Part shown: one piece after another, positions 7,931 through 16,095 of the stretch
Layout: each line of letters begins with the position of its first letter
Position numbering within the stretch: the first letter of the stretch is position 1
Assembly (NCBI RefSeq): GCF_000024025.1
Contig: NC_013131.1
Span: 8,722,229 to 8,786,228, forward strand
Reading direction: 5' to 3'
Length of the DNA: 64,000 nt
Source: Catenulispora acidiphila DSM 44928
GTDB lineage: Bacteria; Actinomycetota; Actinomycetes; Streptomycetales; Catenulisporaceae
Made by a program: the position numbers and the translations under genes
Notes under the pieces: generated by a model
Seen by the model: the letters and a program-made list of their open reading frames with translations, nothing else
Databases searched by the model: none
Told to the model about the DNA's origin: nothing

Positions 7931-8740
7931 TTGCACGTCAATGGTTTCACCTACGGCCCGCTGACCCCTTTGCTGGCCTTCTTCATGTCGTTCCTCGGCT
8001 CGATGATCGGGCTGCAGAGCGCCTCGCGCGCCCGGGCGGCCGAGGGAGCGTCCCGGACGCGATGGCTGGCGATGGCCTCGGTGGCCCTGGGCGGCACAGC
8101 CATATGGGTCATGCAGTACATAGCGATCCTCGGCTTCACGGTACCGGGCGTGGAGATCCGCTTCGACCCGGTGCTGACCGTCGGGAGCCTGGTCGCGGCG
8201 ATCGCGGTGGTGGCCCTCGGCCTTACCGTGGTGGTGCGGCGCCAGGCCGACACCCGATCGCTGTGGCTGAGCGGACTCGTCATCGGCACGGGCATCGCCG
8301 GGGTGAACTGCCTGGGCCTGGTGGCCCTGCACATGGCTCCCGGGAAGCATTACACCGTATGGCTGATCGCCGCCTCGGAGGCGGTCGCCGTGGCCGGCTC
8401 CGCCGCCGCGCTCTGGTGCGCGCTGCGGGTGCGCGGGCTGGCTTCCACCGTCGGCGCCGCGGTCGTCCTGGGCGCGGCCGTCACCGGTGCGCACTACCTG
8501 GGCATCGCGGCGCTCCACCTCACCGGCCCGGCCGCGACCGATCCGTCGAGCCTCACCACCGCACCGGTCGCGCCGGCCGGGATGGCGGCTTCGGCGCTGT
8601 TGACGCCGCTGGTGCTCGGAATCAGCATCGTGACCACGGTCATGCTGCTGGTGGTGGCGATGGCGCCGACCGAGCGCGAGCTGCACGAGGAGCGCCGGGC
8701 CGTGGAGCTGGCCGCAGCACTGCGGGAGCGCAGCTACTGA
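7931..8740 (+). CDS. MHYT-type integral membrane sensor protein
   Basis: About 269 residues with seven hydrophobic helices and MHYT-like repeats in which the motif residues are partly degenerate: GFTYGPLTP, then MQYIAILGF, ALHMAPGKHYT and AHYLGIAALH. MHYT domains are proposed to bind copper and sense oxygen, CO or NO at the membrane. This one stands alone, with no GGDEF/EAL output, ending in a short charged tail (PTERELHEERR). I chose the TTG at 7931 because it sits nine bases after GGAAGAGG and opens exactly at the first helix, as in actinobacterial homologues. The large open frame upstream is not coding. The gene converges on the GT4 gene. Confidence 0.75.
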   Translation: MHVNGFTYGPLTPLLAFFMSFLGSMIGLQSASRARAAEGASRTRWLAMASVALGGTAIWVMQYIAILGFTVPGVEIRFDPVLTVGSLVAAIAVVALGLTVVVRRQADTRSLWLSGLVIGTGIAGVNCLGLVALHMAPGKHYTVWLIAASEAVAVAGSAAALWCALRVRGLASTVGAAVVLGAAVTGAHYLGIAALHLTGPAATDPSSLTTAPVAPAGMAASALLTPLVLGISIVTTVMLLVVAMAPTERELHEERRAVELAAALRERSY

Positions 8741-8779
8741 GCCGCGCCGGCGACCGCGGAGCGGTCCCCCACAACGGAT

Positions 8780-8828
8780 GCGACCCCGTACCACACGAGC
8801 GCTCTCGCGACGTGCGGCACGGGGTCGC
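8780..8828. terminator. Hairpin between convergent MHYT and GT4 genes
   Basis: GCGACCCCGT (8780-8789) and ACGGGGTCGC (8819-8828) are perfect 10-base arms, with a nested CGAG/CTCG stem in the loop. There is no U-run, as is usual for actinomycete terminators. It could serve both strands. Confidence 0.7.
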
Positions 8829-8885
8829 GCCGTGGAGGACGAGGCCGAATCTCCAAGCCACGCCTGGAGAAACGGCCTCACATAT

Positions 8886-11174
8886 CTACACCAGGTCAGC
8901 GGACCGCAGAGCCAGCAGCGCCTGGTAGTAGGCGAGCGTTGATTCAGCGCCCTGATTCGCGTTCGCGTCGGTCTCGCGCAGCCCGTCCCGGCCGCCGCCG
9001 CTGCTCGCGTCGTACAGCGGCAGACCGAGCCGGTTCGCCCCGAGGAACCAGCCGAAGGCCCGCCGGGCCCGGTCGGCGTAGAACTCCCGGCCGGTCACGC
9101 GCCAGGCCTCCACGCACGCCTCGACGACCGCGGCGGCGTCGATCGGCTGCTCGTCGCCCTCATAACGAGGTGGCAGCGCACCCTTGCGCCGCCACAGATT
9201 TCCGACCAGAGCCAGGTATCCCTCGGGCTCCTCCCCCGGATCGCTCTCCCCGAGCCCGACCTGCTCGAGATACCAGTCCAGGGCCCGCAGAGCGTCCTGG
9301 ACCATCCCGGCGTCCCCGGCCCGCTCGCCGCCGGCCAGCAGCGCCTGCGGCAGGCGGGCGTTGTCGTAGGTGAGCTCGGTCTCGAACCAGGGCCAGTCGT
9401 CGGTGGCGGTGGCGCGGAACGCCGCCTGCAGCCGCGCGACGCCGAGCGCCAACTCGGGAGTGGGCTCCGGAACGCGCACCAGTCCCAGGAGGGCGTAGGC
9501 GGTGGAGCGGACGGTCGTCAGCACCCGCAGCGACGGCCGGGCCGCGTCCAACAGCGCCGCGGCGCGCTCGCGGCACTTGTCCGGTACTGCGGCACCCGCG
9601 GCGACGTCGCCCAGCGACCACAGCAGCCGCCCGACGTGGTCCCCGCCATGCGGCTCGTCCAGCCAGACGCCGGTCGCGTCGCGCATGTTGCGGGACCCGA
9701 GGGCGGCCGCGTCGTAGCCGGCTTCCAGGAAGCCCAGGGAGGTGTCCAGCCAATCTTGCGGGTCGGCACCCTTCAGTTCGCGGACCGGGACGTCGCACAG
9801 GCCCGCCGCCACGATCGCCAGGCGGGCGACGTCGTCCACGCAGTAGCCGGACCCGAGGTCGGGTTTGGCGCGGTCGCTGAACTGCACGATCCCGCCGGAG
9901 TCGGTGATCCGGTTCAGGTGCGTGAGCTTCAGCTTCGGCACGTCCACCCGCGCCATGCCGGCGGCGTCGGTCGCCACGGCGTCGGGCACCGGGCGCGTCC
10001 GGCGGGCCGCGGTGGCCCGCGCGATCCCGGCGAAGCGGCGGGCCACCGCGGTCCAGTGCAATCCCGCGCCCTGGGTCCTGGCGGCTTCCCTGGCGCGCTC
10101 CAGGCGGTCCCGGTCAGACAGCAGGATGTGCAGCGCCGCGGCGTACGCCTCCGGGTCCTCCGGCGGCACGGTGATGCCGGCGCCGCCGGCGAGCATGTCC
10201 TCGGCGTAGAAGTACGACGTCGAGACCACCGGGCAGCCGGCGGCGACGGCGAAGGTGAGGGCTCCGGAGGAGATCTGCTCCCGGGAGCGGTAGGGGGTGC
10301 AGAAGATCTCGGTGCGGGCCAGGACCGCGGAGATCTCGGCGTCGGAGAGAAAGGTGTCGAGGAAGACCACGCGGTCCTCCAGCTTCGCGGACTTCACCGC
10401 GGCGACCAGTTTGTCGCGGTAGTTCTCGCCTTCCTGGCGCGCGACCTCCGGGTGCGTGGAGCCGGCGATGAGATAGGTCACATCCGGGTGCCGCGCGGCG
10501 ATCAGCCCCAGAGCCGCGATCGCGGTCTCCAGACCCTTGTTCGGCGACAGCAGCCCGAAGGTGGACAGCAGCCGCCGCCCGGCCAGCCGGTCCAGCGCGC
10601 GGGCCACTTCCGGGCGCACGTCCCCGCCGCTTCCCGGCGGCGGCGCCCCGTGCGGGACGTGGACGATGCGGTCCGGCGGGGCGATCCCGGTGTCGACCGC
10701 CAGCCGGCGCGCGGTTCCGGTGAACACGGTCACGGCCGCGGCGTCGCGGCACAGCCGGTACAGGGCGCCGGCCTGCGAAGGGCTCGGCTCGGACAGCACC
10801 GTGTGCAGTGTGACCAGATAGGGCACGCCGAGCCGGTGCAACTCGGCGGCGAAGTCGGTGATCCAGGCGCCGTCCGGGCCGCCGAAGATCCCGAACTCGT
10901 GCTGGATGACGACGGCGCCGACCCCGGAGGCGGCGACCCGCTGGGCCGCCTTGCGGTAGTCGGGGCGTTCGTCCTGGCGGATCACCGTCCGCACCGTTGC
11001 GGGGTAGGCCAGTCCGTCCCGGTCCAACGCGCAGATCTCCACGCGCACGTCCGGAGCAGCATCGTTGAGCGCGACGGCCAGGTCGCGCGAGTAGGTGGCG
11101 ATGCCGCACCGTCGCGGCGGATACGTGGAAAGGATCGCGAGTGTTATGCCGATGTTCGAGACAGTCCCTGCCAT
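8886..11174 (-). CDS. GT4-family glycosyltransferase with C-terminal helical glycan domain
   Basis: The 762-residue protein has two halves. Residues 1-~390 are a GT-B fold glycosyltransferase: LSTYPPRRCGIATYSRDL, VIQHEFGIFGG, LSTFGLLSPNKGLETAI, YLIAGSTHPEV, and the EX7E-like region EISAVLARTEIFCTPYRSREQISSGAL. Residues ~415-762 resemble an alpha/alpha-toroid glycan-processing domain (DVARLAIVAAGL, LEPH-type Trp/Asp-rich helices, WPWFETELTYDNARLPQALL, ending ESTLAYYQALLALR). The fusion suggests synthesis and trimming, or recognition, of one glycan. GH130, the next metabolic gene, is a natural partner. The ATG at 11174 has a GAGAGG site. Donor and acceptor sugars are unknown. Confidence 0.8.
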   Translation of the reverse strand: MAGTVSNIGITLAILSTYPPRRCGIATYSRDLAVALNDAAPDVRVEICALDRDGLAYPATVRTVIRQDERPDYRKAAQRVAASGVGAVVIQHEFGIFGGPDGAWITDFAAELHRLGVPYLVTLHTVLSEPSPSQAGALYRLCRDAAAVTVFTGTARRLAVDTGIAPPDRIVHVPHGAPPPGSGGDVRPEVARALDRLAGRRLLSTFGLLSPNKGLETAIAALGLIAARHPDVTYLIAGSTHPEVARQEGENYRDKLVAAVKSAKLEDRVVFLDTFLSDAEISAVLARTEIFCTPYRSREQISSGALTFAVAAGCPVVSTSYFYAEDMLAGGAGITVPPEDPEAYAAALHILLSDRDRLERAREAARTQGAGLHWTAVARRFAGIARATAARRTRPVPDAVATDAAGMARVDVPKLKLTHLNRITDSGGIVQFSDRAKPDLGSGYCVDDVARLAIVAAGLCDVPVRELKGADPQDWLDTSLGFLEAGYDAAALGSRNMRDATGVWLDEPHGGDHVGRLLWSLGDVAAGAAVPDKCRERAAALLDAARPSLRVLTTVRSTAYALLGLVRVPEPTPELALGVARLQAAFRATATDDWPWFETELTYDNARLPQALLAGGERAGDAGMVQDALRALDWYLEQVGLGESDPGEEPEGYLALVGNLWRRKGALPPRYEGDEQPIDAAAVVEACVEAWRVTGREFYADRARRAFGWFLGANRLGLPLYDASSGGGRDGLRETDANANQGAESTLAYYQALLALRSADLV

Positions 11175-11375
11175 GACCTCTCATACCTCTCTCCGCCGTC
11201 ACTAAATACGACGGAACCGGCAAGCCACTCTAACGTTACTCAGTGGGCTGAATCAATACTCTTAGACACATTGCCGGTCGCGCGCCGTTGAACAGGGCTG
11301 GATGCGCACCGCCTTTGGCAAGGCGCTGAACGAGCGGAAGAAGCCCGCCCGACCTGCGCCTGTGACGTGGGCCGC

Positions 11376-11407
11376 TTGACAAGCCCCCGGGAGGCTCGTG
11401 GTTTAAT
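11376..11407 (+). promoter_or_regulatory. Candidate promoter of the Cys-rich micro-ORF
   Basis: TTGACA at 11376-11381 and TTTAAT at 11402-11407 resemble housekeeping sigma elements, though the 20-base spacing is longer than ideal. TTTAAT ends six bases before the ATG at 11414, which predicts a leaderless transcript. Confidence 0.45.
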
Positions 11408-11413
11408 AGAGCC

Positions 11414-11512
11414 ATGAACGGCGCTTGCATCACGTGCTGCGCGACCTGCCATGGGACGAAAGCCCATATGGCCGGCCGCGTATGCCGCATGCGCCGAATG
11501 TGCGGCCGCTGA
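11414..11512 (+). CDS. Leaderless Cys-rich micro-ORF, possible leader peptide
   Basis: The 32-codon frame begins MNGACITCCATC and ends CRMRRMCGR, with six Cys in 32 residues. Its ATG lies six bases after a TTTAAT -10-like box, so it would be leaderless. Cys-rich leaderless upstream ORFs are known in mycobacteria as cysteine-sensing attenuation devices; whether this one is such a device is inference. The next good gene starts 337 bases further on. It could also be a free-standing metal-binding peptide, or not translated. Confidence 0.4.
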   Translation: MNGACITCCATCHGTKAHMAGRVCRMRRMCGR

Positions 11513-11848
11513 CGTCCGATAGCCCGCTGGTACGGAACGACGCGAGGGTTCGCCCCCGCTTCATCCGGAGGGCACCTTCCAGCCGCCGTAGTCCTGTAGA
11601 GGTAACTCTGATGACAGACCTCCCGAGGCCGAGCCTCCACCGCAGCCTCAGCCCTTCCGCACCAGTCCGCAGCACCCCGGATTACCGGTTGTGCCTGCTC
11701 ACGCACCGGGTCCCTCCCCGCGTTCATAAAACGTGCCGCCGAAGCCGAATGCGCCGGGGCGTACCAGCCAACGTTGTCTGCGTACGCCCTTGCCGGAGCG
11801 CCGACCCCCGATCCGTGAGCTTTGCGACCCCGCTGAGGAGCACCCCCG
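11513..11848. other. Intergenic region after the Cys-rich micro-ORF
   Basis: Roughly 335 bases with mixed codon signal in all frames. An ATG at 11611 with a GTAGAGG site opens a 93-codon frame overlapping the next gene, but its composition is not gene-like after the first ~20 codons. I treat the region as untranslated leader or spacer. Confidence 0.4.
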
Positions 11849-12472
11849 ATGGACCCCCGCCGCCTGGAGAAGATCTACGACGCCGTCCGTGACGAGCTGG
11901 CCGGCCTGGACCGTTTCGAGATCGAGCAGCGCGCCTGCGTGGCCCGCGCCCGCTGGCACGCCGCCTCGACAAGCCCCAACGCCAATCCTGAACAACGGGC
12001 CCTGGCCGGGGCCCGCGCCGCGGCCATCGGCCGGATCCTGATCCACCTGCGGCGCACCTGGACCGACGCCTACGACGCCGCCGACCACACGGCCCGCGCC
12101 CTGGCCGCCGAGCGCGTGGACCCCGAGGTCGCCGCGAGCGTCCGGGCCGCCGGCCACCCGGTCGGAGCCCGCGTGGAGATCGTCGGCGAGGAGCGCACCG
12201 GCATCGTGCAGCAGGTCCTGGTCTCGCGCGAAGAGGACGGCTACTACGCGCGGTGGTACGTGGTGCACGTCGCCGAGCTGCAGTTGTGCCGCGCCTACGG
12301 CTGCGACGAGCTGGAGACGCTGGAGCCGGAGCAGGCTGCGCTGCTGCCCGCCGCGCAGCACTCGGCGGTGTCGTTCGCGGCGCTGGCCGAGCGGGCCGAG
12401 CGCGCCGACCGCGGCGCCGTCACCGTGCGGCACGGACAGCGCAACGGCCGGCGGGTGCTGACCCCGGCGTAA
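11849..12472 (+). CDS. Conserved-looking protein of unknown function
   Basis: The 207-residue soluble protein is preceded by GAGGAG. The N-terminal half is helical (RRLEKIYDAVRDELAG, ALAGARAAAIGRILIHLRRTW). A small strand-rich unit (VGARVEIVGEERTGIVQQVLVS, then YYARWYVVHVAEL) in the middle looks like an SH3/KOW-type barrel. I do not recognise the family. A strong hairpin lies 57 bases downstream. It may be controlled by the Cys-rich micro-ORF upstream. Confidence 0.65.
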   Translation: MDPRRLEKIYDAVRDELAGLDRFEIEQRACVARARWHAASTSPNANPEQRALAGARAAAIGRILIHLRRTWTDAYDAADHTARALAAERVDPEVAASVRAAGHPVGARVEIVGEERTGIVQQVLVSREEDGYYARWYVVHVAELQLCRAYGCDELETLEPEQAALLPAAQHSAVSFAALAERAERADRGAVTVRHGQRNGRRVLTPA

Positions 12473-12528
12473 GGCCGGCGGGTCGGGGCGAGCGTGGGCC
12501 AGAGCGTGGGCCAGAGGTAGAGACAAGG

Positions 12529-12558
12529 CTGGATCCGGTGTGCAGACACCGGATCCAG
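12529..12558. terminator. Perfect 13-bp hairpin between convergent genes
   Basis: CTGGATCCGGTGT and ACACCGGATCCAG are perfect arms around a GCAG loop, located between two genes whose 3' ends face each other. It can act on both strands. A tandem AGCGTGGGCCAG repeat precedes it near 12490-12513. Confidence 0.8.
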
Positions 12559-12650
12559 TGATCTCGCCTGTCGGAATCGGTGGCGGGAATCCACTGAACG
12601 GAGCTTCTCCAGCCAGCGCTCGGCGATGGCTGACACAGGCCGCCGCGCCC

Positions 12651-14504
12651 TCACCGTTTGAAGAAGTCCCGCACGTTCACCAGCAGCAGCACCAGCGCCG
12701 CGAGCCCCATCGCGACCAGGAACCCGTCGCGGGCATGGCGCGCCGTCCACTCCAGCGCGCTGATCACCACGCCGGCGCCGACCAGGATCACCGCGAGGCT
12801 GACGGCGGTGGTCAGCAGGCGGCGGCGGGCCAGAGCCTCCAGCGCGGCGAAGATCACCAGGATCGCGAGCAGCGTCGGGATCTTCTCGCGGTCGTCGGGC
12901 AGCAGCAGAACCGTCGCCACGGCCAGGAACAGCAGCGGGACGCTGACCGCCGCCCAGATCTGCAGCAGGATGCCGTGGTGCTTGCGGTCGCCGGGGTCGT
13001 AGGGCTTGTGCGGCCGGGTGACGTGGGCCTGCGGGTCCTGGAGCGGCGGACCGCCGCTCTTGAGCACGTTCACATGGACCGCGCGTTCCTCGGCCATGGC
13101 CGTGCGCTCCCTGATCAGGCTCATCACCGACTGCTCGGCGACGCCGGCCTCGCCGAGGCGCTCGGCCGCGGTCTTGGCGGTCTGGAACTCCGTGGTCAGC
13201 GAGCGGACTTCGGCGAGCCGGTCCCGGGCTCCCTGTTGCAGCGCCACGGTCTGCTCGTCCGCCTCGGCGATGCGGACGTCGAGATCGGCGATGCGGTTCT
13301 CCAGGCTGTGCGCGAGGCCGGTGTCGTTCGGGGGCACCTTGTGCAGCCCGGCCCAGCCGAGGGGGTCGGCCCAGGAGAAGCGGACCATGCCGTCGCGCTC
13401 GTAGCGCGGTCCGGCCGGGGCGCGCTCGCCGCCGGCCCAGTCCCGGGTGTCCACGCCCCACAGGCCGCGGAAGCCGCGGACCCAGGGGGTGTCGTCGTCG
13501 ATGAGGACCGGCTGCCACTCACGGTCTTCGCCGGGCCCGACGCGGACGCCGTCGCCGCGGGCGTAGTCGATGAAGGGGATGCCGAAACCGTGGTCCTCGC
13601 TGCGGTCGCGGCGCAGCATCAGCTCCGCGCCGCGCTTCCACCAGCGGGTCGCGGTCCCGAGGAAGCGCGGGTTCACGGTGACGAGATAGTCGCCGGCGAG
13701 GAAGGCGCCGGAGTGCGAGCCGGCACCGGCGAACACCACGGGATGCGTGCCCCCGGCCACGGTCAGGTCCGGATCGTCCCAGCGGCGGCGGAGGTCGTCG
13801 CCGGTGTAGTCGTGGGAGGAGAAAGCGACCCAGCGCGGGGACACCGTGGGCGGTCCGTCGGGGATCGCGGGCGCGCCCTCCGCGAGGTAGACGGTCACCA
13901 TCTCCCAGTCGGCCTCGTGGTCGTTGACGCCGCCGAAGGTGGAGCGCCAGTCGTTGGCCGCGTAGAAGTACCAGTACTGCAGGATGACGTAGCCGCCCTC
14001 GCGCAGCACGCGGCCGTAGTACGGCGACGCGGACGCACCGCCGCCGCCGTGGTACTGCTCGGCGGCCTTGGTCATCACGCCGCCGGGCACCGTGCCGCGG
14101 ATGAGCAGGCTCAGCCGGAGCAGGACGTCGATGAGGCGCGCGACGAAGCCGACGGCCGCCAGCCGGCCGGTCCGGCGGATACCGGTGGGATGGGCTTTGC
14201 GCCACCTGCGGACCTCGCGGCCGCCCGCGGGTTTGAGGACGTAGCGCAGGAACAGAGGACGGCCGGGGTACTGCTCGGAGGCCGCCAGCAGGCTCTCCAG
14301 GTCGAGCTCCCCGGCCGGGACGACTTCGGCCTGCTTGTCGCCGTCGCGCCAGAGGCCGGCCGCGGCGATGTAGTGCTCGACGTCGGTCGGCAGGAAGTAC
14401 TCGCCCTTGGTGTAGGCCAGGATCGGCTCGTGCGCGCGGAGCAGGGCGAGGTCGTCCGAGGACGCCACGGGGTCGGCGGGATCAGTGGAATCGGCGGCAG
14501 TCAT
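12651..14504 (-). CDS. VPS62-like domain membrane protein
   Basis: About 617 residues. Residues ~172-330 match the VPS62/DUF946-like pattern: VILQYWYFYAANDW, then NDHEADWEMVTVYL, WVAFSSHDY, and HPVVFAGAGSHSGAF. Residues ~430-500 form a coiled coil (NRIADLDVRIAEADEQTVAL). The last ~110 residues have four hydrophobic helices, ending VNVRDFFKR. In eukaryotes VPS62 relates to vacuolar sorting; the bacterial role is unknown and may be cell-surface related. I start at the ATG at 14504, which has a TATCGT -10-like box eight bases upstream and may be leaderless. The open frame continues upstream only as a shadow of the SDR gene. Confidence 0.7.
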   Translation of the reverse strand: MTAADSTDPADPVASSDDLALLRAHEPILAYTKGEYFLPTDVEHYIAAAGLWRDGDKQAEVVPAGELDLESLLAASEQYPGRPLFLRYVLKPAGGREVRRWRKAHPTGIRRTGRLAAVGFVARLIDVLLRLSLLIRGTVPGGVMTKAAEQYHGGGGASASPYYGRVLREGGYVILQYWYFYAANDWRSTFGGVNDHEADWEMVTVYLAEGAPAIPDGPPTVSPRWVAFSSHDYTGDDLRRRWDDPDLTVAGGTHPVVFAGAGSHSGAFLAGDYLVTVNPRFLGTATRWWKRGAELMLRRDRSEDHGFGIPFIDYARGDGVRVGPGEDREWQPVLIDDDTPWVRGFRGLWGVDTRDWAGGERAPAGPRYERDGMVRFSWADPLGWAGLHKVPPNDTGLAHSLENRIADLDVRIAEADEQTVALQQGARDRLAEVRSLTTEFQTAKTAAERLGEAGVAEQSVMSLIRERTAMAEERAVHVNVLKSGGPPLQDPQAHVTRPHKPYDPGDRKHHGILLQIWAAVSVPLLFLAVATVLLLPDDREKIPTLLAILVIFAALEALARRRLLTTAVSLAVILVGAGVVISALEWTARHARDGFLVAMGLAALVLLLVNVRDFFKR

Positions 14505-14594
14505 CGATGCCGACGATAGGTCACCGCGATCAACGGCGCGCGCCAGGTCCGCGGGCGGTGATGCGGTCGGCGATGCGGTTAGTGACGCGTCTGG

Positions 14595-14712
14595 CGCGGG
14601 CTCAGTGCGGGCTCGGTGCGGGCTCAGTGCGGGCTCGGGCTCGGCTCGGGCTCGGCTCGGGCTCGGGCTCAGTGCAGGCTCGGGCTCGGCGCGGGCTCGG
14701 CTCGGACTCAGC
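14595..14712. repeat. GGGCTC-type short tandem repeats
   Basis: An array of 6-12 base units (GCGGGCTCAGT, GCTCGG and variants) fills the gap upstream of the VPS62-like gene and runs into the end of the SDR gene. Confidence 0.7.
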
Positions 14713-15427
14713 GCGTGGTGAAGGCGCCGCCGTTGACGTGGATCGTCTGGCCGGTGATCTGCCGGGCGCCGGGGGAGGCGAGGAAGAAGACCGTCTCGGC
14801 GATGTCGTGGGGCGCGCCGGCGCGCTTGGTGTGGGTCTCGGCGATGAGGGTCTGCTCGCGGGCGTCGGTCATGGCGCCTCGGAAGAACCCGGTGTCGGCG
14901 ATGTAGCCGGGCGAGACCACGTTGGCGGTGACGCCGCGCGGGCCGAGGTCGGCGGAGAGCATCGCGTACCAGGCGGTGAGGGCGGCTTTGGCGGCGCCGT
15001 AGGAGCCGCCTCGGCGTTCGGAGCCGATCGTGCCGATGGCGATGGCGGTGCCGCCGGGTGCGAGGACCGGCTTGAGGGCGGTGGTGGTGAGGACCGCGCT
15101 GAGCAGGTTCCCGTCCAGGTCGGCCTGCCATTCGGCGAGCACGGTCTCCAGTGCGCCGGCACCGGGTCGCGGTTGCGCGCTGCCGAGACCGCCGGCGGCG
15201 TTGACCAGGACGTCGAGGGTGTCGAAGCGGGCTGCGAGGGCTTCGACGGCCTGCGGGTCGGTGGCGTCGCAGACCACGCCGGCGGCGCCGATCTCCTGAG
15301 CGGTGGTCTCGACGAGCTGCGCGCGGCGGCCGGTGACGACGACGTCGGCGCCGTCGGCGACGAAGCGGGCGGCGACGGCGCGGCCGATGCCGCTGCTGCC
15401 GCCGGTGACGAGGACGGTGCGGGTCAT
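14708..15427 (-). CDS. Short-chain dehydrogenase/reductase
   Basis: The 239-residue classical SDR has TGGSSGIG at 8-15 for nucleotide binding, NAAGG near 76-80, catalytic Tyr143 and Lys147 in SYGAAKAAL, and the VNGG ending of the family. The Arg in VVTGRR suggests NADP preference. The substrate is unknown. It is divergent from a MarR gene with a palindromic operator between them, so it is probably repressed by that regulator. Confidence 0.88.
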   Translation of the reverse strand: MTRTVLVTGGSSGIGRAVAARFVADGADVVVTGRRAQLVETTAQEIGAAGVVCDATDPQAVEALAARFDTLDVLVNAAGGLGSAQPRPGAGALETVLAEWQADLDGNLLSAVLTTTALKPVLAPGGTAIAIGTIGSERRGGSYGAAKAALTAWYAMLSADLGPRGVTANVVSPGYIADTGFFRGAMTDAREQTLIAETHTKRAGAPHDIAETVFFLASPGARQITGQTIHVNGGAFTTR

Positions 15428-15440
15428 GAGTCCCTCCTGC

Positions 15441-15474
15441 TATGTTTAGAGCTAAACATTTAGACCTTAACATA
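15441..15474. promoter_or_regulatory. MarR-type palindromic operator
   Basis: ATGTTTAG and CTAAACAT are perfect 8-base arms around an AG centre (15442-15459). An outer TATGTT/AACATA pair spans 15441-15474. The site lies just upstream of the SDR start, between it and the MarR gene. Confidence 0.8.
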
Positions 15475-15530
15475 GCGACCATAGCGACCATAGCGACCAC
15501 AGCGCACACAGCGCACACAGCGCACACAGC
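15471..15530 (+). repeat. 9-bp minisatellite between operator and MarR gene
   Basis: Three copies of CATAGCGAC are followed by three copies of CACAGCGCA and a partial unit, all in a 9-base register. The array occupies the MarR 5' region and separates the operator from the start codon. Confidence 0.9.
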
Positions 15531-15556
15531 CGAACACAGCGCCGACAGGAGCCCGC

Positions 15557-16054
15557 GTGAGCACCACCGCCGCCGAGATCGCCGAGGCGTGGCGCCGCGA
15601 GCGCCCGGGCACCCCGGTCGACGCGATCGAGGTCTTCACCCCGATCGTGCGGCTGGCCAAGCTGCTCACCGACGACCGGACCCGCGTCCTGCGCGCCGCC
15701 GGGATCGACACGGCGACCTTGGACCTGCTGTCCGTGCTGCGCCGCTCCGGTCCGCCTTACACCCTCACCACGCGCGAACTCACCGAGCGGACGCTGGTGA
15801 CCGCCGGGGCGATCTCGCAGCGGGTCGCGCGCGCCGAGCAGGAAGGGCTGGTCACCAGGGCGCCCGATCGCTCAGGACACAAAGCGGTGGCCGTCTCGCT
15901 GACGGCAGCCGGACACGCGGTGATCGAGCGTTCCGTGGACGCGGTGCTCGGGCGCGACTCGGAGTTGGTCGCGGGTCTCACCGTCGAGGAGCGGGAGGTG
16001 GTGATCCCGCTCCTCGACAAGCTCGAGGGCTTCGTCAGGGCGCGCACCGCCTGA
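15557..16054 (+). CDS. MarR-family transcriptional regulator
   Basis: The 165-residue protein with a GTG start and GGAG site has a winged helix: LLSVLRRSGPPYTLTTREL, then VTAGAISQRVARAEQEGLVTRAPD, and KAVAVSLTAAGHAVIE. The long N-terminal part (VDAIEVFTPIVRLAKLLTDDR) is the dimer helix. It is divergent from the SDR gene and probably binds the 15442-15459 palindrome. Confidence 0.9.
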   Translation: MSTTAAEIAEAWRRERPGTPVDAIEVFTPIVRLAKLLTDDRTRVLRAAGIDTATLDLLSVLRRSGPPYTLTTRELTERTLVTAGAISQRVARAEQEGLVTRAPDRSGHKAVAVSLTAAGHAVIERSVDAVLGRDSELVAGLTVEEREVVIPLLDKLEGFVRARTA

Positions 16055-16095
16055 GCGGAGCCGAGCGAAGCTAGCCGAGCCCAGCCGTCAGCGCG

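Noticed and set aside
11611-11892. 93-codon frame with GTAGAGG site before an ATG
   Set aside because: Composition is not gene-like beyond the first codons and it overlaps the start of the 11849 gene out of frame.
14505-15527. Upstream extension of the VPS62-like frame to 958 codons
   Set aside because: The extra N-terminal part is Arg/His/Pro-rich noise opposite in frame to the SDR gene and to the minisatellite; the true start is at 14504.
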